From: Croceitalea sp947503285
GTDB lineage: Bacteria > Bacteroidota > Bacteroidia > Flavobacteriales > Flavobacteriaceae
Reading direction: 5' to 3'
NCBI RefSeq assembly: GCF_036985505.1
Contig: NZ_BTGQ01000005.1
Span: 62,001-126,000 of the forward strand
DNA length: 64,000 nt
The stretch's first letter is position 1. Each line of letters starts with the position of its first letter. The notes beneath the pieces were generated by a model, which searched no databases, was not told where the DNA came from, and was given only the letters and a program-made list of their open reading frames with translations. Made by a program: the position numbers and the translations under genes. This document shows positions 17,721-28,000 of the stretch, one piece after another.

Positions 17721-18776
17721 ATGATAGAAGATAAAGACCAATTACGAACCGCATTAGGGCAACTCGGTGAATTTAAACTTATCAAACACCTTACCAAAGA
17801 TTTTGAGGTCACACAAAAATCCACGTTCAAAGGTATTGGTGATGATGCTGCAGTACTTGACTTTGCCAAACAAAAAACAGTAATCTCTACAGATTTGCTG
17901 ATAGAAGGTGTTCACTTCGATTTGAGCTATATGCCCCTGAAACATTTGGGTTATAAATCGGTCATTGTGAATTTATCGGACATCTATGCGATGAATGCCA
18001 TTGCAACACAAATAACCGTTTCCATCGCCGTTTCGAACCGTTTTCCACTTGAGGCCCTAGAAGAATTTTATGCCGGGGTCTTAACGGCCTGCAAGGTTTA
18101 TGGCGTCGATTTGATTGGTGGCGATACCACCTCTTCCAATACCGGTATGCTTGTTAGCGTGACGGCCATCGGTGAGGCAAAAGAAGAGCAAATCGTTTAT
18201 CGTTCAGGGGCAAAAGAAAATGATTTACTAGTTGTTTCGGGGGATTTAGGCGGCGCTTACCTAGGCCTTCAGGTTTTGGAGCGCGAAAAAGAGGTTTTCA
18301 AGGTAAACCCCCAAAACCAACCAGACCTAGAGCCCTATTCTTATATTGTAGAGCGACAACTAAAACCTGAGGCCAGAAAGGATATCGTTGAAATTTTAAG
18401 AAAATTGGAGGTTCACCCCTCTGCGATGATCGATATTAGCGATGGCCTTTCTTCTGAAGTTTTGCACTTATGCGAACAAAGTCAGGTTGGCTGCAATCTA
18501 TATGAAGATAAGATTCCCTTAGACCCCACCGTAATTACCACATCAGAAGAATTTAAAATGGATAGTACCATGATTGCCCTAAGTGGCGGTGAAGATTATG
18601 AATTGTTGTTTACCATTGACCAAAAGGAATTCCCGAAAATCAAGGGTAATCCTAATTTGACCGTGATTGGGCACATGACCAAACCTTCTGAAGGTGCGCA
18701 TTTGATTACAAGGGCAAATACCAAAATACCATTAAAGGCCCAAGGTTGGAATTCTTTTACGGAAGCTGATCAATAA
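17721..18776 (+). CDS. thiL: Thiamine-monophosphate kinase ThiL
   Basis: 351-residue ATP-dependent kinase making thiamine diphosphate from thiamine monophosphate. Family motifs are complete: GIGDDAAV near 38-45, STDLLIEGVHFDL near 56-68, VNLSDIYAMNA near 83-93, LIGGDTTSS near 132-140, AMIDISDGLSSE near 233-244 and LSGGEDYELLF near 286-296. The start fits relatives in the group. Immediately downstream (18831-18983) lies a diverged copy of the last third of the kinase's C-terminal region, so the 3' end has been rearranged. The gene stands alone, divergent from the lipoprotein operon. Confidence 0.95.
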   Translation: MIEDKDQLRTALGQLGEFKLIKHLTKDFEVTQKSTFKGIGDDAAVLDFAKQKTVISTDLLIEGVHFDLSYMPLKHLGYKSVIVNLSDIYAMNAIATQITVSIAVSNRFPLEALEEFYAGVLTACKVYGVDLIGGDTTSSNTGMLVSVTAIGEAKEEQIVYRSGAKENDLLVVSGDLGGAYLGLQVLEREKEVFKVNPQNQPDLEPYSYIVERQLKPEARKDIVEILRKLEVHPSAMIDISDGLSSEVLHLCEQSQVGCNLYEDKIPLDPTVITTSEEFKMDSTMIALSGGEDYELLFTIDQKEFPKIKGNPNLTVIGHMTKPSEGAHLITRANTKIPLKAQGWNSFTEADQ

Positions 18777-18830
18777 CGTACTTTTCGGTTACTTTCCCAT
18801 TCGAAAGCAGTTAAAAAACGGTAATGCACC

Positions 18831-18983
18831 AATTGCTATTTTTCTTTGTTATGAAAAAATGAAAAATTCCCGAAAATCAAGGGCAATCCTAATCTTACGG
18901 TCATGGGGCACAGGACGGATAAGAATAAGGGCGCGCACCTAATCTCCAGGAATGGCTTTTATATTGATACCAGCTTAAGTTAG
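18831..18983 (+). pseudogene. Remnant of a second thiL 3' end
   Basis: From about AATTGCTA at 18831 the sequence aligns with thiL codons for ELLFTIDQKEFPKIKGNPNL. From 18866 it encodes EKFPKIKGNPNLTVMGHRT in frame, then KGAHLISR and a different tail, ending at a TAG (18981-18983). The first 29 nt of the conserved block differ from thiL by one base; after that it diverges. Upstream of 18866 the frame is broken by a stop. It has no start and is a fragment, either the displaced original end of thiL or part of an incoming allele. Confidence 0.8.
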
Positions 18984-18990
18984 CGGCCTA

Positions 18991-19260
18991 TTAGGCTACT
19001 CGCTTGGGTTCAATCCTTCTCGTAGACCTTCGATTGCGTTTTTGATACATATCCTCCAACGTACTATTGATTTCCTGCATTTCTGGGGTCAGTGTAGATA
19101 ATTTTCCCCTTTCGTCTGTCGTAACCTGTTTTTGACAGTGTATACAACGGTATTCTTTGATGTGGTCAGTAACCTTTTTTGAAACCACGAAATGGTGGCC
19201 AAAAAAATTGCAGAAGATTCCAGTAAATTTATTACCATCGGGAGTAATAGTTTTCTTCAT
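18991..19260 (-). CDS. Small hypothetical protein with a C..GHxF..CxxC zinc-binding pattern
   Basis: 89-residue basic protein I do not recognise as a named family. It has FCNFFGHHF near residues 16-24 and YRCIHCQKQ near 38-46, a Cys/His arrangement resembling the short zinc-ribbon proteins of the DUF1660 type. The C-terminus (KRNRRSTRRIEPKRV) is highly basic and could bind nucleic acid. ATG at 19260. It is convergent with thiL and its 3' end almost touches the thiL remnant, marking this as a rearranged spot. Confidence 0.6.
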   Translation of the reverse strand: MKKTITPDGNKFTGIFCNFFGHHFVVSKKVTDHIKEYRCIHCQKQVTTDERGKLSTLTPEMQEINSTLEDMYQKRNRRSTRRIEPKRVA

Positions 19261-19419
19261 AAGCTTGGTATTGGTAGTAGCACAGTTTCGATTTGGGGTC
19301 GATTCATGTACTTATTTAGTTTTGTTTGTTGTGAAAAACCATGTTTTTGGCACACATATTAATTGCAACGGTACTGAAATCCAATTTATTACTTATACGA
19401 ATCGATTTTTTTAATTTTT

Positions 19420-19441
19420 TCGATGAAATGCACTTCATCGA
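19420..19441. other. Perfect 8-nt-arm hairpin upstream of brnQ
   Basis: TCGATGAA (19420-19427) and TTCATCGA (19434-19441) flank ATGCAC, about 80 nt before the brnQ start. It may be an operator or a leader structure; no regulator is known. Confidence 0.3.
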
Positions 19442-19522
19442 CCAATCGTTTAAAAAATCCGTTGAACTGGTAACGATTTCAATATACAAATTTGACCTAT
19501 CTTTCCAAATAATTTATGTCTT

Positions 19523-20794
19523 ATGATCACAAAAAGAAACGTGCTTGTAGTCTCATTCGCACTTTTCTCACTTTTTTTTGGAGCAGGTAATCTGATTTTA
19601 CCCCCACAACTTGGTTTCAAGTCAGGTGATGCTTGGCTGTTGGTTACTTTAGGATTTTGTCTTTCAGCAGTTTTGATTCCTATTTTTGGAATTTTGGCCC
19701 ATGCAAAACTACAGGGCACCATGTTTGATTTCGCGAAGAAGGTTTCCCCTACCTTTAGTCTGATCTATTGCTATTTGGTCTATGCGATATCCATTAGTTT
19801 GCCCTCACCCCGTACAGCATCGGTAACCCACGAAATGGGCATAGCACCTTTCTTTGGTTCGCCATCATTATTGACCAGTGTTGTCTATTTTGTTTTGGTC
19901 TTCATCTTTGTTATCAATCGCTCCAAAATTTTAGATGTAATCGGCAAGCTTCTGACCCCAGCCATCATTTTGATTTTGATATGCATTATAGCACAGGCTT
20001 TATTCGGGTTCGAATTTAATTTTGGGCAAACACAATTTGACAGCCCTTTCACCAGTGGAATTCTAGAGGGCTACCAGACCTTTGATGCCATTGGGGCAGT
20101 GGTCGTAGGTGGTGTAATTATAGTATCTATCAACCTGAAAAATGATAAAATACCTTATGAACAGAAAAAAAGTGCCATCGCCAAAGCGGGATTGTTCTCA
20201 GGCCTCGGGCTCTTTTTAATTTATACAGGACTGGTTTTGACCGGGGCTTTGATGCACAACGAATTTGATGCTGATACTTCGCGCACTGCATTACTTAGTG
20301 GAATTAGCATTAAGACCTTAGGAAGTACGGCAAACATCTTTTTAAGCATTCTGGTGAGCTTGGCATGTTTCACGACGGCAGTGGGAATTGTTACCGGTAC
20401 GGCTGATTTTGTAAAAGGGCGGTTTAACAATTCACAAACAGCCTATCTAGTTACCGCGATTGTCAGCTGCCTTTTAGGTATTGTCATGGGGCAATTTAAT
20501 GTAGGCTATATTATTGCAGTAGCCCTGCCCGCGTTAATGTTTATTTACCCAATTACCATCGTTTTGATAGTGCTCAACGTTGTCCCTAATAAATTTGCCT
20601 CGCAAAAGGTGTTTCGATGGGTAGTTTTGACAACGATTATTTTTAGTATTCCTGATTTTTTAGGAAGTATTGGCCCCCTCTCCAAAGGGGGAACTCTTGA
20701 CTGGATTCCGTTGGGTCAATATCAAATGGGATGGGTGCTGCCGGCGTTTGTCGCTTTTTTGATGGCGAATACAATGAGCAGAGCTAAGTTCTAA
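19523..20794 (+). CDS. brnQ: Branched-chain amino acid carrier (BrnQ/LIVCS family)
   Basis: 423-residue inner-membrane transporter with about 12 hydrophobic helices, of the LIVCS family that imports leucine, isoleucine and valine with sodium or protons. Start region LFSLFFGAGNLILPPQLG near 13-30 is the family signature, and SLPSPRTASVTHEMG near 93-107 matches the conserved second loop. Length is normal. A GC-rich palindrome (20674-20696, encoding GPLSKGGT) in the last periplasmic loop looks like an intergenic repeat but keeps the frame open. Monocistronic by spacing. Confidence 0.92.
   Translation: MITKRNVLVVSFALFSLFFGAGNLILPPQLGFKSGDAWLLVTLGFCLSAVLIPIFGILAHAKLQGTMFDFAKKVSPTFSLIYCYLVYAISISLPSPRTASVTHEMGIAPFFGSPSLLTSVVYFVLVFIFVINRSKILDVIGKLLTPAIILILICIIAQALFGFEFNFGQTQFDSPFTSGILEGYQTFDAIGAVVVGGVIIVSINLKNDKIPYEQKKSAIAKAGLFSGLGLFLIYTGLVLTGALMHNEFDADTSRTALLSGISIKTLGSTANIFLSILVSLACFTTAVGIVTGTADFVKGRFNNSQTAYLVTAIVSCLLGIVMGQFNVGYIIAVALPALMFIYPITIVLIVLNVVPNKFASQKVFRWVVLTTIIFSIPDFLGSIGPLSKGGTLDWIPLGQYQMGWVLPAFVAFLMANTMSRAKF
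20674..20696. repeat. REP-like CCCCTCTCC..GGGGG element inside brnQ
   Basis: CCCCCTCTCCAAAGGGGGAA within coding sequence forms CCCCCT(CTCCA)AGGGGG-type pairing and resembles the intergenic CCCCTCC/GGAGGGG repeats at 31045-31071 and 54648-54664. It could be coincidence. Confidence 0.3.
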
Positions 20795-20872
20795 TTTTAA
20801 GACTGAAAATAAATCTCATATCTAATTGTCTGAGATTAGAATTTATTTTTTCTTTGAAAAAAATTGCTCACA

Positions 20873-22447
20873 ATGAAATATTTCAAAAAAGTTAGTTCAA
20901 TTCTTTTAATGCTTTTAGTAAGTTGCTCAAATGATTCAGCTGACAATCCGTCTGAAGAGCAAGAAGAACTAAACCAATGCGACGCGGCAATCAACCTGAT
21001 TTTGGGAGATGTGTCAAATGATACCGCAGAGATAAGTTGGAATACAACTGGTAATTATGACTCTTTTGAAATTGAGTATGGGTCCCAAGAGTTCTCACTA
21101 GGTGAAGGTACAAGACTAAATTCTAATAGCAAAGATATCACATTGGTGTCATTAGACCTTAATTCAACAATTGATGTATACGTAAGAGGTTTATGTGAAT
21201 CTGTCTTCAGTGATTGGTCAAGCCCTGTTTCTGTTACTACAACTTGTAATTTAGGTTTTTATGACGGAGACATTTCATTAAGCACTCAATCAGAAGTCGA
21301 CAGTTTTGGTGGACTTTGTTATAATGGAATTGATGGAACGCTAATTATTAATAGTTCCGAAAGTGAGGATGCAATAACAGATTTATCCAATTTAAAAGGA
21401 TTAACAGAAATCAAAGGGAGTTTGTTTATAGAAGAAAATGAAAAATTAACTAATCTCAATGGACTTGAAAACCTTTCTAGTGCAGGTGCCCTAATCATCA
21501 GACGAAATCGAGGACTGCTTTCTATTAATGGCCTTCAAAATCTTCAAAAGCTAACAGCTGAGGCGGCAGATTTTGAGGAATCCGCTCCTATTACGGGTAT
21601 TTATATTCTTTCAAATTTGTCATTATCGAATCTTACAGGGTTGGAAAATATCACAGAATTAACCGACCTAGTAATTGCGGAAAACTTTGCTCTTGAAGAT
21701 TTTGAAGGCCTTAGTAACCTGACGACTATTCACAATACTCTTAGTATTTTATTTAATCACTCTTTAAATAATTTGGCTGGATTAGAAAGTATCGAAAATG
21801 TCAAAAAATTGACATTACAATTCAACGATAACCTAAGAAACCTAGAAGGGTTGGATGGATTAGAAAGTGTTACTGAATCCATGACCATTCAGAACAATAA
21901 AAATTTAGAGTCTTTAGATGGTATGGACTCCATTTTGAATTTGGAGACCATCACCATAGAAAGTAATCCTGTACTAAAATCGATAGAACAACTTAATGAC
22001 TTAAACTATGCCAGAGTAATTTCATTAAAGTCTTTACCTGTTTTAAATAATCTTAATGGAATTAGTCTATCAAATATTGGAACCTTTTTAGAAATTGATA
22101 ATTGCGATTCACTTATCAACTTTGAAGGAATCAGAATAGGTAACGAAATTACTGCATTCATTCAGGTTACGTTTTGTCAAAACTTTATATCTTTTAATGG
22201 ATTAGAAGGTTTGACAGAAATAGAAGGTTTCTTAATAACGGATAATCCCAACTTAACAACTCTTAATGGCCTAGAAAATCTAATTTTATCTAGAAACTAT
22301 ATTAGAATAGATAACTGTTTTGAACTTAGGGATTACTGTGCATTAACTAATCTAATTCAGGATGGCCAATTAATGGGAACATGGGATGTATATAATGCAG
22401 GTTTTGGAAAGACCCTAGAAGAAATGCAAGTTGGCGACTGTGATTAA
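20873..22447 (+). CDS. Fibronectin type III / receptor L-domain-like lipoprotein
   Basis: 524 residues from the ATG at 20873; a TTG three codons earlier is possible but spoils the signal peptide. Lipobox LVSC near residue 18, then SNDSADNPSEEQEE, acidic as in surface-exported lipoproteins. A fibronectin type III domain (about 35-125, with DTAEISWNT and DWSSPVSV) is followed by a long array of leucine-rich, L-domain-like repeats of about 22-26 residues, of the form LxxLxGLxNLxxIxxxLxIxxN, from about 150 to the end. There is no enzymatic motif; an adhesion or binding role is likely. Its base composition is more AT-rich than its neighbours, which may point to recent gain. Confidence 0.78.
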   Translation: MKYFKKVSSILLMLLVSCSNDSADNPSEEQEELNQCDAAINLILGDVSNDTAEISWNTTGNYDSFEIEYGSQEFSLGEGTRLNSNSKDITLVSLDLNSTIDVYVRGLCESVFSDWSSPVSVTTTCNLGFYDGDISLSTQSEVDSFGGLCYNGIDGTLIINSSESEDAITDLSNLKGLTEIKGSLFIEENEKLTNLNGLENLSSAGALIIRRNRGLLSINGLQNLQKLTAEAADFEESAPITGIYILSNLSLSNLTGLENITELTDLVIAENFALEDFEGLSNLTTIHNTLSILFNHSLNNLAGLESIENVKKLTLQFNDNLRNLEGLDGLESVTESMTIQNNKNLESLDGMDSILNLETITIESNPVLKSIEQLNDLNYARVISLKSLPVLNNLNGISLSNIGTFLEIDNCDSLINFEGIRIGNEITAFIQVTFCQNFISFNGLEGLTEIEGFLITDNPNLTTLNGLENLILSRNYIRIDNCFELRDYCALTNLIQDGQLMGTWDVYNAGFGKTLEEMQVGDCD

Positions 22448-22466
22448 TTGATTTACTCTAAACCTC

Positions 22467-22579
22467 CCTCTTTTTGGTGTAATAATAAATCGCATAATCC
22501 GTAATAACCAAAATTACAAAAGGTAAATAAGTACCAATCAAGACTCCTGTTTTATAAGCTGAGTCGGGGGGGGGGGGGG
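22467..22579 (-). pseudogene. C-terminal fragment of a membrane protein behind a G14 tract
   Basis: On the minus strand a frame reads DSAYKTGVLIGTYLPFVILV and on through a hydrophobic helix to KKREV and a stop at about 22467. Upstream of it is a run of 14 C (G14 on the plus strand, 22566-22579). Behind the run, stops occur in all three frames and there is no start codon. I do not recognise the family. It looks like the tail of a gene whose 5' part is gone; a phase-variable tract is an alternative idea. Confidence 0.4.
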
Positions 22580-22644
22580 TTATTTTTTTAATATAGGGCT
22601 GTTATAAAAACAGTAAAAGCATTTTTATAAGCATAGATTTCTAA

Positions 22645-22673
22645 CTCTTATCTCGACTGCGCTAGATATGACA
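22645..22673. repeat. Degenerate TCTCGACTGCGCTAGA intergenic repeat
   Basis: TCTCGACTGCGCTAGATATGACA (22650-22672) resembles the common flavobacterial element in which TCTCGA pairs with TCGAGA around GCGC; here the right arm has decayed. Confidence 0.4.
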
Positions 22674-22702
22674 ATAGACTAGAACCCAACAACCGACAAC
22701 CA

Positions 22703-23995
22703 TCAACTATTCATCAACTCTTCGATCTCCTCTGCTTCAATCGGAATACGCTCCATTAAGTTAAAAGGTTCCCCCGTTTCTTGTATAACCACATCATCTT
22801 CCAGTCGAATGCCCATTTTCTCAGCAGGTATGTAAATGCCAGGTTCTACTGTAAAGACCATATTGGCCTTCATGGGTGTTTTAAGCTCCCCGTAATCATG
22901 GGTGTTTAAACCAATATGATGACTGGTGCCGTGCATAAAATATTTTTTATACGCAGGCCAATCCGGATTTTCATTTTGTACGTCGGCCTTATCCAACAAT
23001 CCCAATCCCAATAATTCTGAAGTCATCAATTTTCCGCATTCTTTGTGATACTCTGCCCAGAGGGTTCCCGGAACCAATAATTTGGTCGCTTCATTCTTTA
23101 CGCGAAGCACAGCATTATAAACCTCTTTTTGGCGTTTGGTAAACCTTCCATTCACGGGTATGGTACGGGTAAGGTCGCTTGAGTAATTGGCGTACTCCGC
23201 CGCTACGTCCATTAAAATTAGATCTCCCTCTTCACATTGCTGATTGTTCTCTATATAGTGCAATACATTGGCATTGTTGCCAGAAGCAATTATTGGCGTG
23301 TAAGCGAAGCCCTTTGAACGGTTGCGGATAAATTCATGCAGCAGTTCTGCTTCTATCATATATTCCCAAACCCCAGGTTTTACAAAGCCCAATACCCTTC
23401 TGAAACCTTTTTCGGTAATGTTACAGGCGGTTTGCATCAGCTCCAATTCCTCAGGTTCCTTAACCCCTCGAATCTGCTGAAGAATGGGGTTACTTTTTGC
23501 CCATTGATGCGCCGGAAAATCTTTTTTACACTTAGCTATAAAGCGGTCTTCACGGGTTTGGGTCTCTACGGCTTGCCGATAGTGCTCGTTGGTATTAAAA
23601 TAAATCGTATCGGCCTCCGTCATTAGGTCAAAAAACACTTTATCAAAATCGGTCAACCAGTAAATGGTTCGAATGCCTGAAACGGCTGTCGCCTTTGCTT
23701 TAGTTAATTTTTCCCCTTCCCAAACCGCAATATGGGCATTGGTTTCCCGAACAAATAAGATTTCTTTATGTTTTGCATCCATCGCATCAGGAAACAATAC
23801 GAGTATGGTCTCTTCTTGATCCGCACCACTTAAATAGAAAATATCGCGGTGCTGCTCGAAAGGCATGGTACTGTCGGCACTTATCGGATAAATATCGTTG
23901 GAGTTGAATACCGCAATACTTTTGGGCCTCATTTGGGCCATAAACTTTTTACGGTTTTTGATAAAAAGTCGATTGGGTATTTGGTGGTATTTCAT
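22703..23995 (-). CDS. Xaa-Pro aminopeptidase (aminopeptidase P, M24B)
   Basis: 430-residue metallopeptidase removing N-terminal residues preceding proline. An N-terminal creatinase-like domain (PFEQHRDIFYLSGADQEETI near 44-63) is followed by the pita-bread domain. The metal ligands are visible: Asp in LILMDVAAEYANYSSD near 254-269 (two Asp), His in GTSHHIGLNTHD near 349-360, Glu in FTVEPGIYI near 382-390 and Glu in GIRLEDDVVI near 397-406. It should bind two Mn2+ or similar ions. Cytoplasmic. ATG at 23995; single-gene unit on present spacing. Confidence 0.94.
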   Translation of the reverse strand: MKYHQIPNRLFIKNRKKFMAQMRPKSIAVFNSNDIYPISADSTMPFEQHRDIFYLSGADQEETILVLFPDAMDAKHKEILFVRETNAHIAVWEGEKLTKAKATAVSGIRTIYWLTDFDKVFFDLMTEADTIYFNTNEHYRQAVETQTREDRFIAKCKKDFPAHQWAKSNPILQQIRGVKEPEELELMQTACNITEKGFRRVLGFVKPGVWEYMIEAELLHEFIRNRSKGFAYTPIIASGNNANVLHYIENNQQCEEGDLILMDVAAEYANYSSDLTRTIPVNGRFTKRQKEVYNAVLRVKNEATKLLVPGTLWAEYHKECGKLMTSELLGLGLLDKADVQNENPDWPAYKKYFMHGTSHHIGLNTHDYGELKTPMKANMVFTVEPGIYIPAEKMGIRLEDDVVIQETGEPFNLMERIPIEAEEIEELMNS

Positions 23996-24055
23996 AACTG
24001 TAATATTAAGATACTTATTAGGTTTTCTTTAGTTTCAATACTAAGCAAGACCCAT

Positions 24056-24997
24056 TTATTTTCGCTTGAAGGTTCTCGCCATTTTTTTAAAAAGGTCAAT
24101 ATTTTCATCAAAATCAGCTGTTGAGGAAGCCAACAAAATGTAGTATAGATTGTCGGTAAAAAGCATCACCTGATACACTTTTTCAAGGCTGCCCGTTTTT
24201 CTATCTTTTCCGTCAGCAACAATTTCAAATCCGTTCATACCATCAATCTCAATTGGTTCTATGGAAACGATTTCTTCAATCGCTATAGGTAGTTGTTTTA
24301 TGCGGTTCAGGGCAAATTGTTCTTTGTCACCTGTAAGTATTTCAGAAAATGCCTTGCCGACAATAAAATTTGCTTGATCATCAGACTGTGACGGTATTTT
24401 ACCATCACGGTTGAATATTAAAGCGTTCATCATTCCCTTTGCAAATAAAAATCCCGTACCGTTTGTATTGATTTCAAAATCTACCGTGTCGAAAGGGTCA
24501 ATTTCTTTTTCTGAGTGATAAACCACACTTAACAAAGCAGTTTTTATTGGCTCGTCCAATTCAGGGCCATCTTTGATAAATGTTCCATTGACCAATATCG
24601 ATTCCTTCTCAGTACCAAAGGCCAGTATGTATTTTTTATAGGTATTGCCATAGGCATCTTGTTCCGCAGTTAGAAGCACGGCAGGTGAATCATTAAGGGT
24701 CATTTCTTCAAGTTGGATCAATGTCATACCTTGGGTAAGCAAACCTTCTTTGGTGAATCCTTTTGAAACCTCTGAAAAAGGTCCTGGCAAATCCAACACC
24801 ATGATGCTTGATCCACTTTCATCTTGCTGAAATCCTGCAAAATTCGCAGCTTTTGTAAATCCTTTTGGGGGAACCATACTGATTTTGGTTCCTTCAACAT
24901 CAACGTGTGCATCAGTTAGCCGTGAACCCACAACTTCTTGGGCAAAAGCCGATAGCATTGGCAAACTAATGCACAAAACAACTAGTACTTTCTTCAT
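24056..24997 (-). CDS. Exported hypothetical protein
   Basis: 313-residue protein with a clear signal peptide ending SAFAQE near residue 20. I do not recognise a named family. Two halves share a similar layout: an alpha/beta pattern with IMVLDLPGPFSEV near 65-77 and later FEINTNGTGFLFAKGMMNALI. The first half recalls the DcrB/PsbP-like fold seen in small lipoproteins, but that is by eye only. No cysteines or catalytic residues stand out. It lies 60 nt upstream of the aminopeptidase on the same strand and is divergent from the BNR-repeat protein. Confidence 0.7.
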   Translation of the reverse strand: MKKVLVVLCISLPMLSAFAQEVVGSRLTDAHVDVEGTKISMVPPKGFTKAANFAGFQQDESGSSIMVLDLPGPFSEVSKGFTKEGLLTQGMTLIQLEEMTLNDSPAVLLTAEQDAYGNTYKKYILAFGTEKESILVNGTFIKDGPELDEPIKTALLSVVYHSEKEIDPFDTVDFEINTNGTGFLFAKGMMNALIFNRDGKIPSQSDDQANFIVGKAFSEILTGDKEQFALNRIKQLPIAIEEIVSIEPIEIDGMNGFEIVADGKDRKTGSLEKVYQVMLFTDNLYYILLASSTADFDENIDLFKKMARTFKRK

Positions 24998-25070
24998 TGA
25001 TTAAGTTAAAAAGGAAATAACGTGATATTCCGTAAATTTAAGAACTGTTTTCCAACCAACGAACATCCTT

Positions 25071-28000
25071 ATGAAATTCAAGCTACTCTTATTCTTTGCG
25101 CTAATTTCTTTGATAACATTTGCGCAAAACGACTTATCAGCCTTTAAAGAATTTGATTTCCGTTTTATTGGTCCTGAAGGTAATCGAACGATTGCCATTG
25201 CAGGTGTTCAAAACGACCCCATGATTACCTATATCGGTGCTGCCTCTGGCGGATTATGGAAAACAACCGATGGTGGAATTAATTGGAAACCCATTTTTGA
25301 TGACCAAGAGGCTTCTTCCATTGGGGCATTGGCGATTACCCCAACCAATCCTGATATCGTTTGGGCGGGTACGGGAGAAACCTTTGTGATTCGCCCTGCA
25401 CACGCTATGGGTGATGGCATCTATAAATCTGAAGATGCTGGAAAGACATGGAAAAATATGGGGTTAAAAAAAACAGGGCGTATCGGTCGCATTTTGGTGC
25501 ATCCCACGAATCCCAATATTGTCTATGCCGCCGCTTTGGGGCATACTTATGGGCCTCAACAAGACCGAGGGGTTTATAAAACCGTAGATGGCGGTAAAAC
25601 GTGGAAACGTATTTTATTTATTGATGAGAACACCGGTGCAGCAGATATGGCATTAAACCCTAATAATCCAGATCAACTTATGGTCGCCATGTGGTCGATC
25701 CATATCAATACCTGGGGATTGCGAAGTGGCGGTGCAGGTGGCGGAATTTATCGCTCTATGGACGGCGGTACGACTTGGAAGCCCCTTTCAGAAAACGGAT
25801 TACCCGGTGGGGAAAATAATCCGGTAGGAAAAACTGCCGTAGCTATTTCACATTCGCAACCCAATATCGTTTATGCACTTTTTGAGATTGATAGCCCCGC
25901 CCTCTACCGTTCTGAAAATTTTGGCGAAAGCTGGACCTTGCAAACCCGAAACCATGATATCAATGAGCGTGCCCCCTATTACACAAGAATGGCAGTTTCT
26001 ACAGATGATCCCAATGAAGTCTATTTTGCATCGGTAAAATTCAGTGTTTCCAAAGATGGTGGTAAAACGCTAAAATCAGGATATCGTGCTGGTGGTGACA
26101 ATCATGATATTTGGGTCGATCCGACCAATGCGAATCGTATTATGGTAGCCCACGATGGGGGTGCCAGTATTAGCTCAAATCGAGGAAAGTCATACCAAAG
26201 GATTGTATTGCCTATTGCCCAGATGTACCATGTTTCAGTCGATGATCAAATTCCATATAATGTTTATGGAAACCGCCAAGATGGATACTCCTACAAGGGC
26301 CCTAGTAACAGCCGACAAGGGTATATTCCCTTAGGATTATGGAAAGGTGTCGGCGGATGTGAGAGTGGATTTGCCCAACCCGACCCATTGGACAATACTA
26401 TTGTTTGGTCGGGTTGTTATGATGGTGGTCTGCAACGTTACGATGCGAAAACAGGGCATGCCCGCGATGTTCGGGTTTGGCCGGAAGCGGGTTATGGTTG
26501 GGAACCGGGAAAACTAAAATACCGCTGGCATTGGAACTTTCCTTTATCGTTTTCACCCCATACCGAACATCGTGTTTATGTAGGCAGTCAATTCGTGCAT
26601 AAAAGTGATGATGATGGTCAAAGCTGGCAAGTCATTAGTCCTGATTTAACTTTGAACGATAAGACGCACCAACAAAGTTCTGGGGGTATTGCCGTAGATA
26701 ATTTAATGACTTTTGATGGTGCTACCCTATTTAGTATCGAGGAGTCTGCTTTGGAGCCTGGGGTTATTTGGACAGGTAGTAATGATGGGCAGGTACAACT
26801 TACCAAAGATGGTGGGGAAAACTGGACCAATGTCACCAACAATATCACTGATTTACCCAAATGGGGAACCATTGCCAATATTGAACCCTCACGATATAAA
26901 AAAGGCACGGTCTATATCACCGTAGATCTGCATCAAATGGGAGATTTTGACCCCTATGCGTATAAAACGGAAGACTATGGCGAAACCTGGAGAAAAATAA
27001 GTGAAGGGGTTCCAAAATCGGTTCATAGTTTCGCTCATGTCATCAAAGAAGATCCAAAAAGGGAGGGAATGCTCTATTTAGGCGTTGACAATGGATTGTA
27101 TCTCAGTTTTGATGACGGGGATAATTGGATGCGATTACGGAATAATCTCCCCCCAGCGCCAATTTACTGGTTAGAAATTCAAGAGCGGTTTGACGATCTT
27201 ATTATAGGCACTTACGGTCGGGGCTATTATATTTTAGATGATGTTTCGGCACTACGTGAGTTTGATGAAGTAAAAAATACAAAAGCACATCTTTTTAGTC
27301 TTCGCCCGGCGTATCGTTTTCAAAATCAACAAGCTATTAAAACGGACGGTCCGAGTTTGAATTCAGGACAAAATCCAAAATATGGGGCCTATATCAATTA
27401 CTATTTAAAAAATAGTACCAAACAAAAAGTTGAAATTCAAATTCTAACGGACTCCAATGAAATCGTGAGAACACTGAAAGGGGAACAATCCGCCGGGGTG
27501 CACCGTGCAGTATGGGATTTACGTTATGAACCCACTTACAAGCCCAGGTTGAAGACCACACCGCCGGGAAGGCCTTGGGTGCAATTGAACGGCGAGGGTT
27601 GGCGGCCATTGGTTACATGGGATTTGGATTTATGGCGCGGACAATTCGGCCCACGGGTCGTACCAGATAATTATAAAGTCAAGCTTATCATTGGCAATCA
27701 AGAATTTGTTCGAGAGTTGACCGTATTAAAAGACCCGAATACCGTTGGAACCAAAGAGAGTATTCAAGAGCAAGTGACATTTTCATTAGAGCTTCGTGAT
27801 GCCATGAACCTGGCAGTAACCATGATCAATGATATTGAGGCCATTAAGTCTGAATTGGAAACCTTGATTCCACAATTACAAAAAACCCAAGACAAGGTTA
27901 CGGCAAAACAGTTGTTCTCGAATGCCCAAAATATAGCTGGCGCCTTATACGATATCCATTTGACCGGAGCACGTGAAGATGCTTTTCGATCACCTATGAA

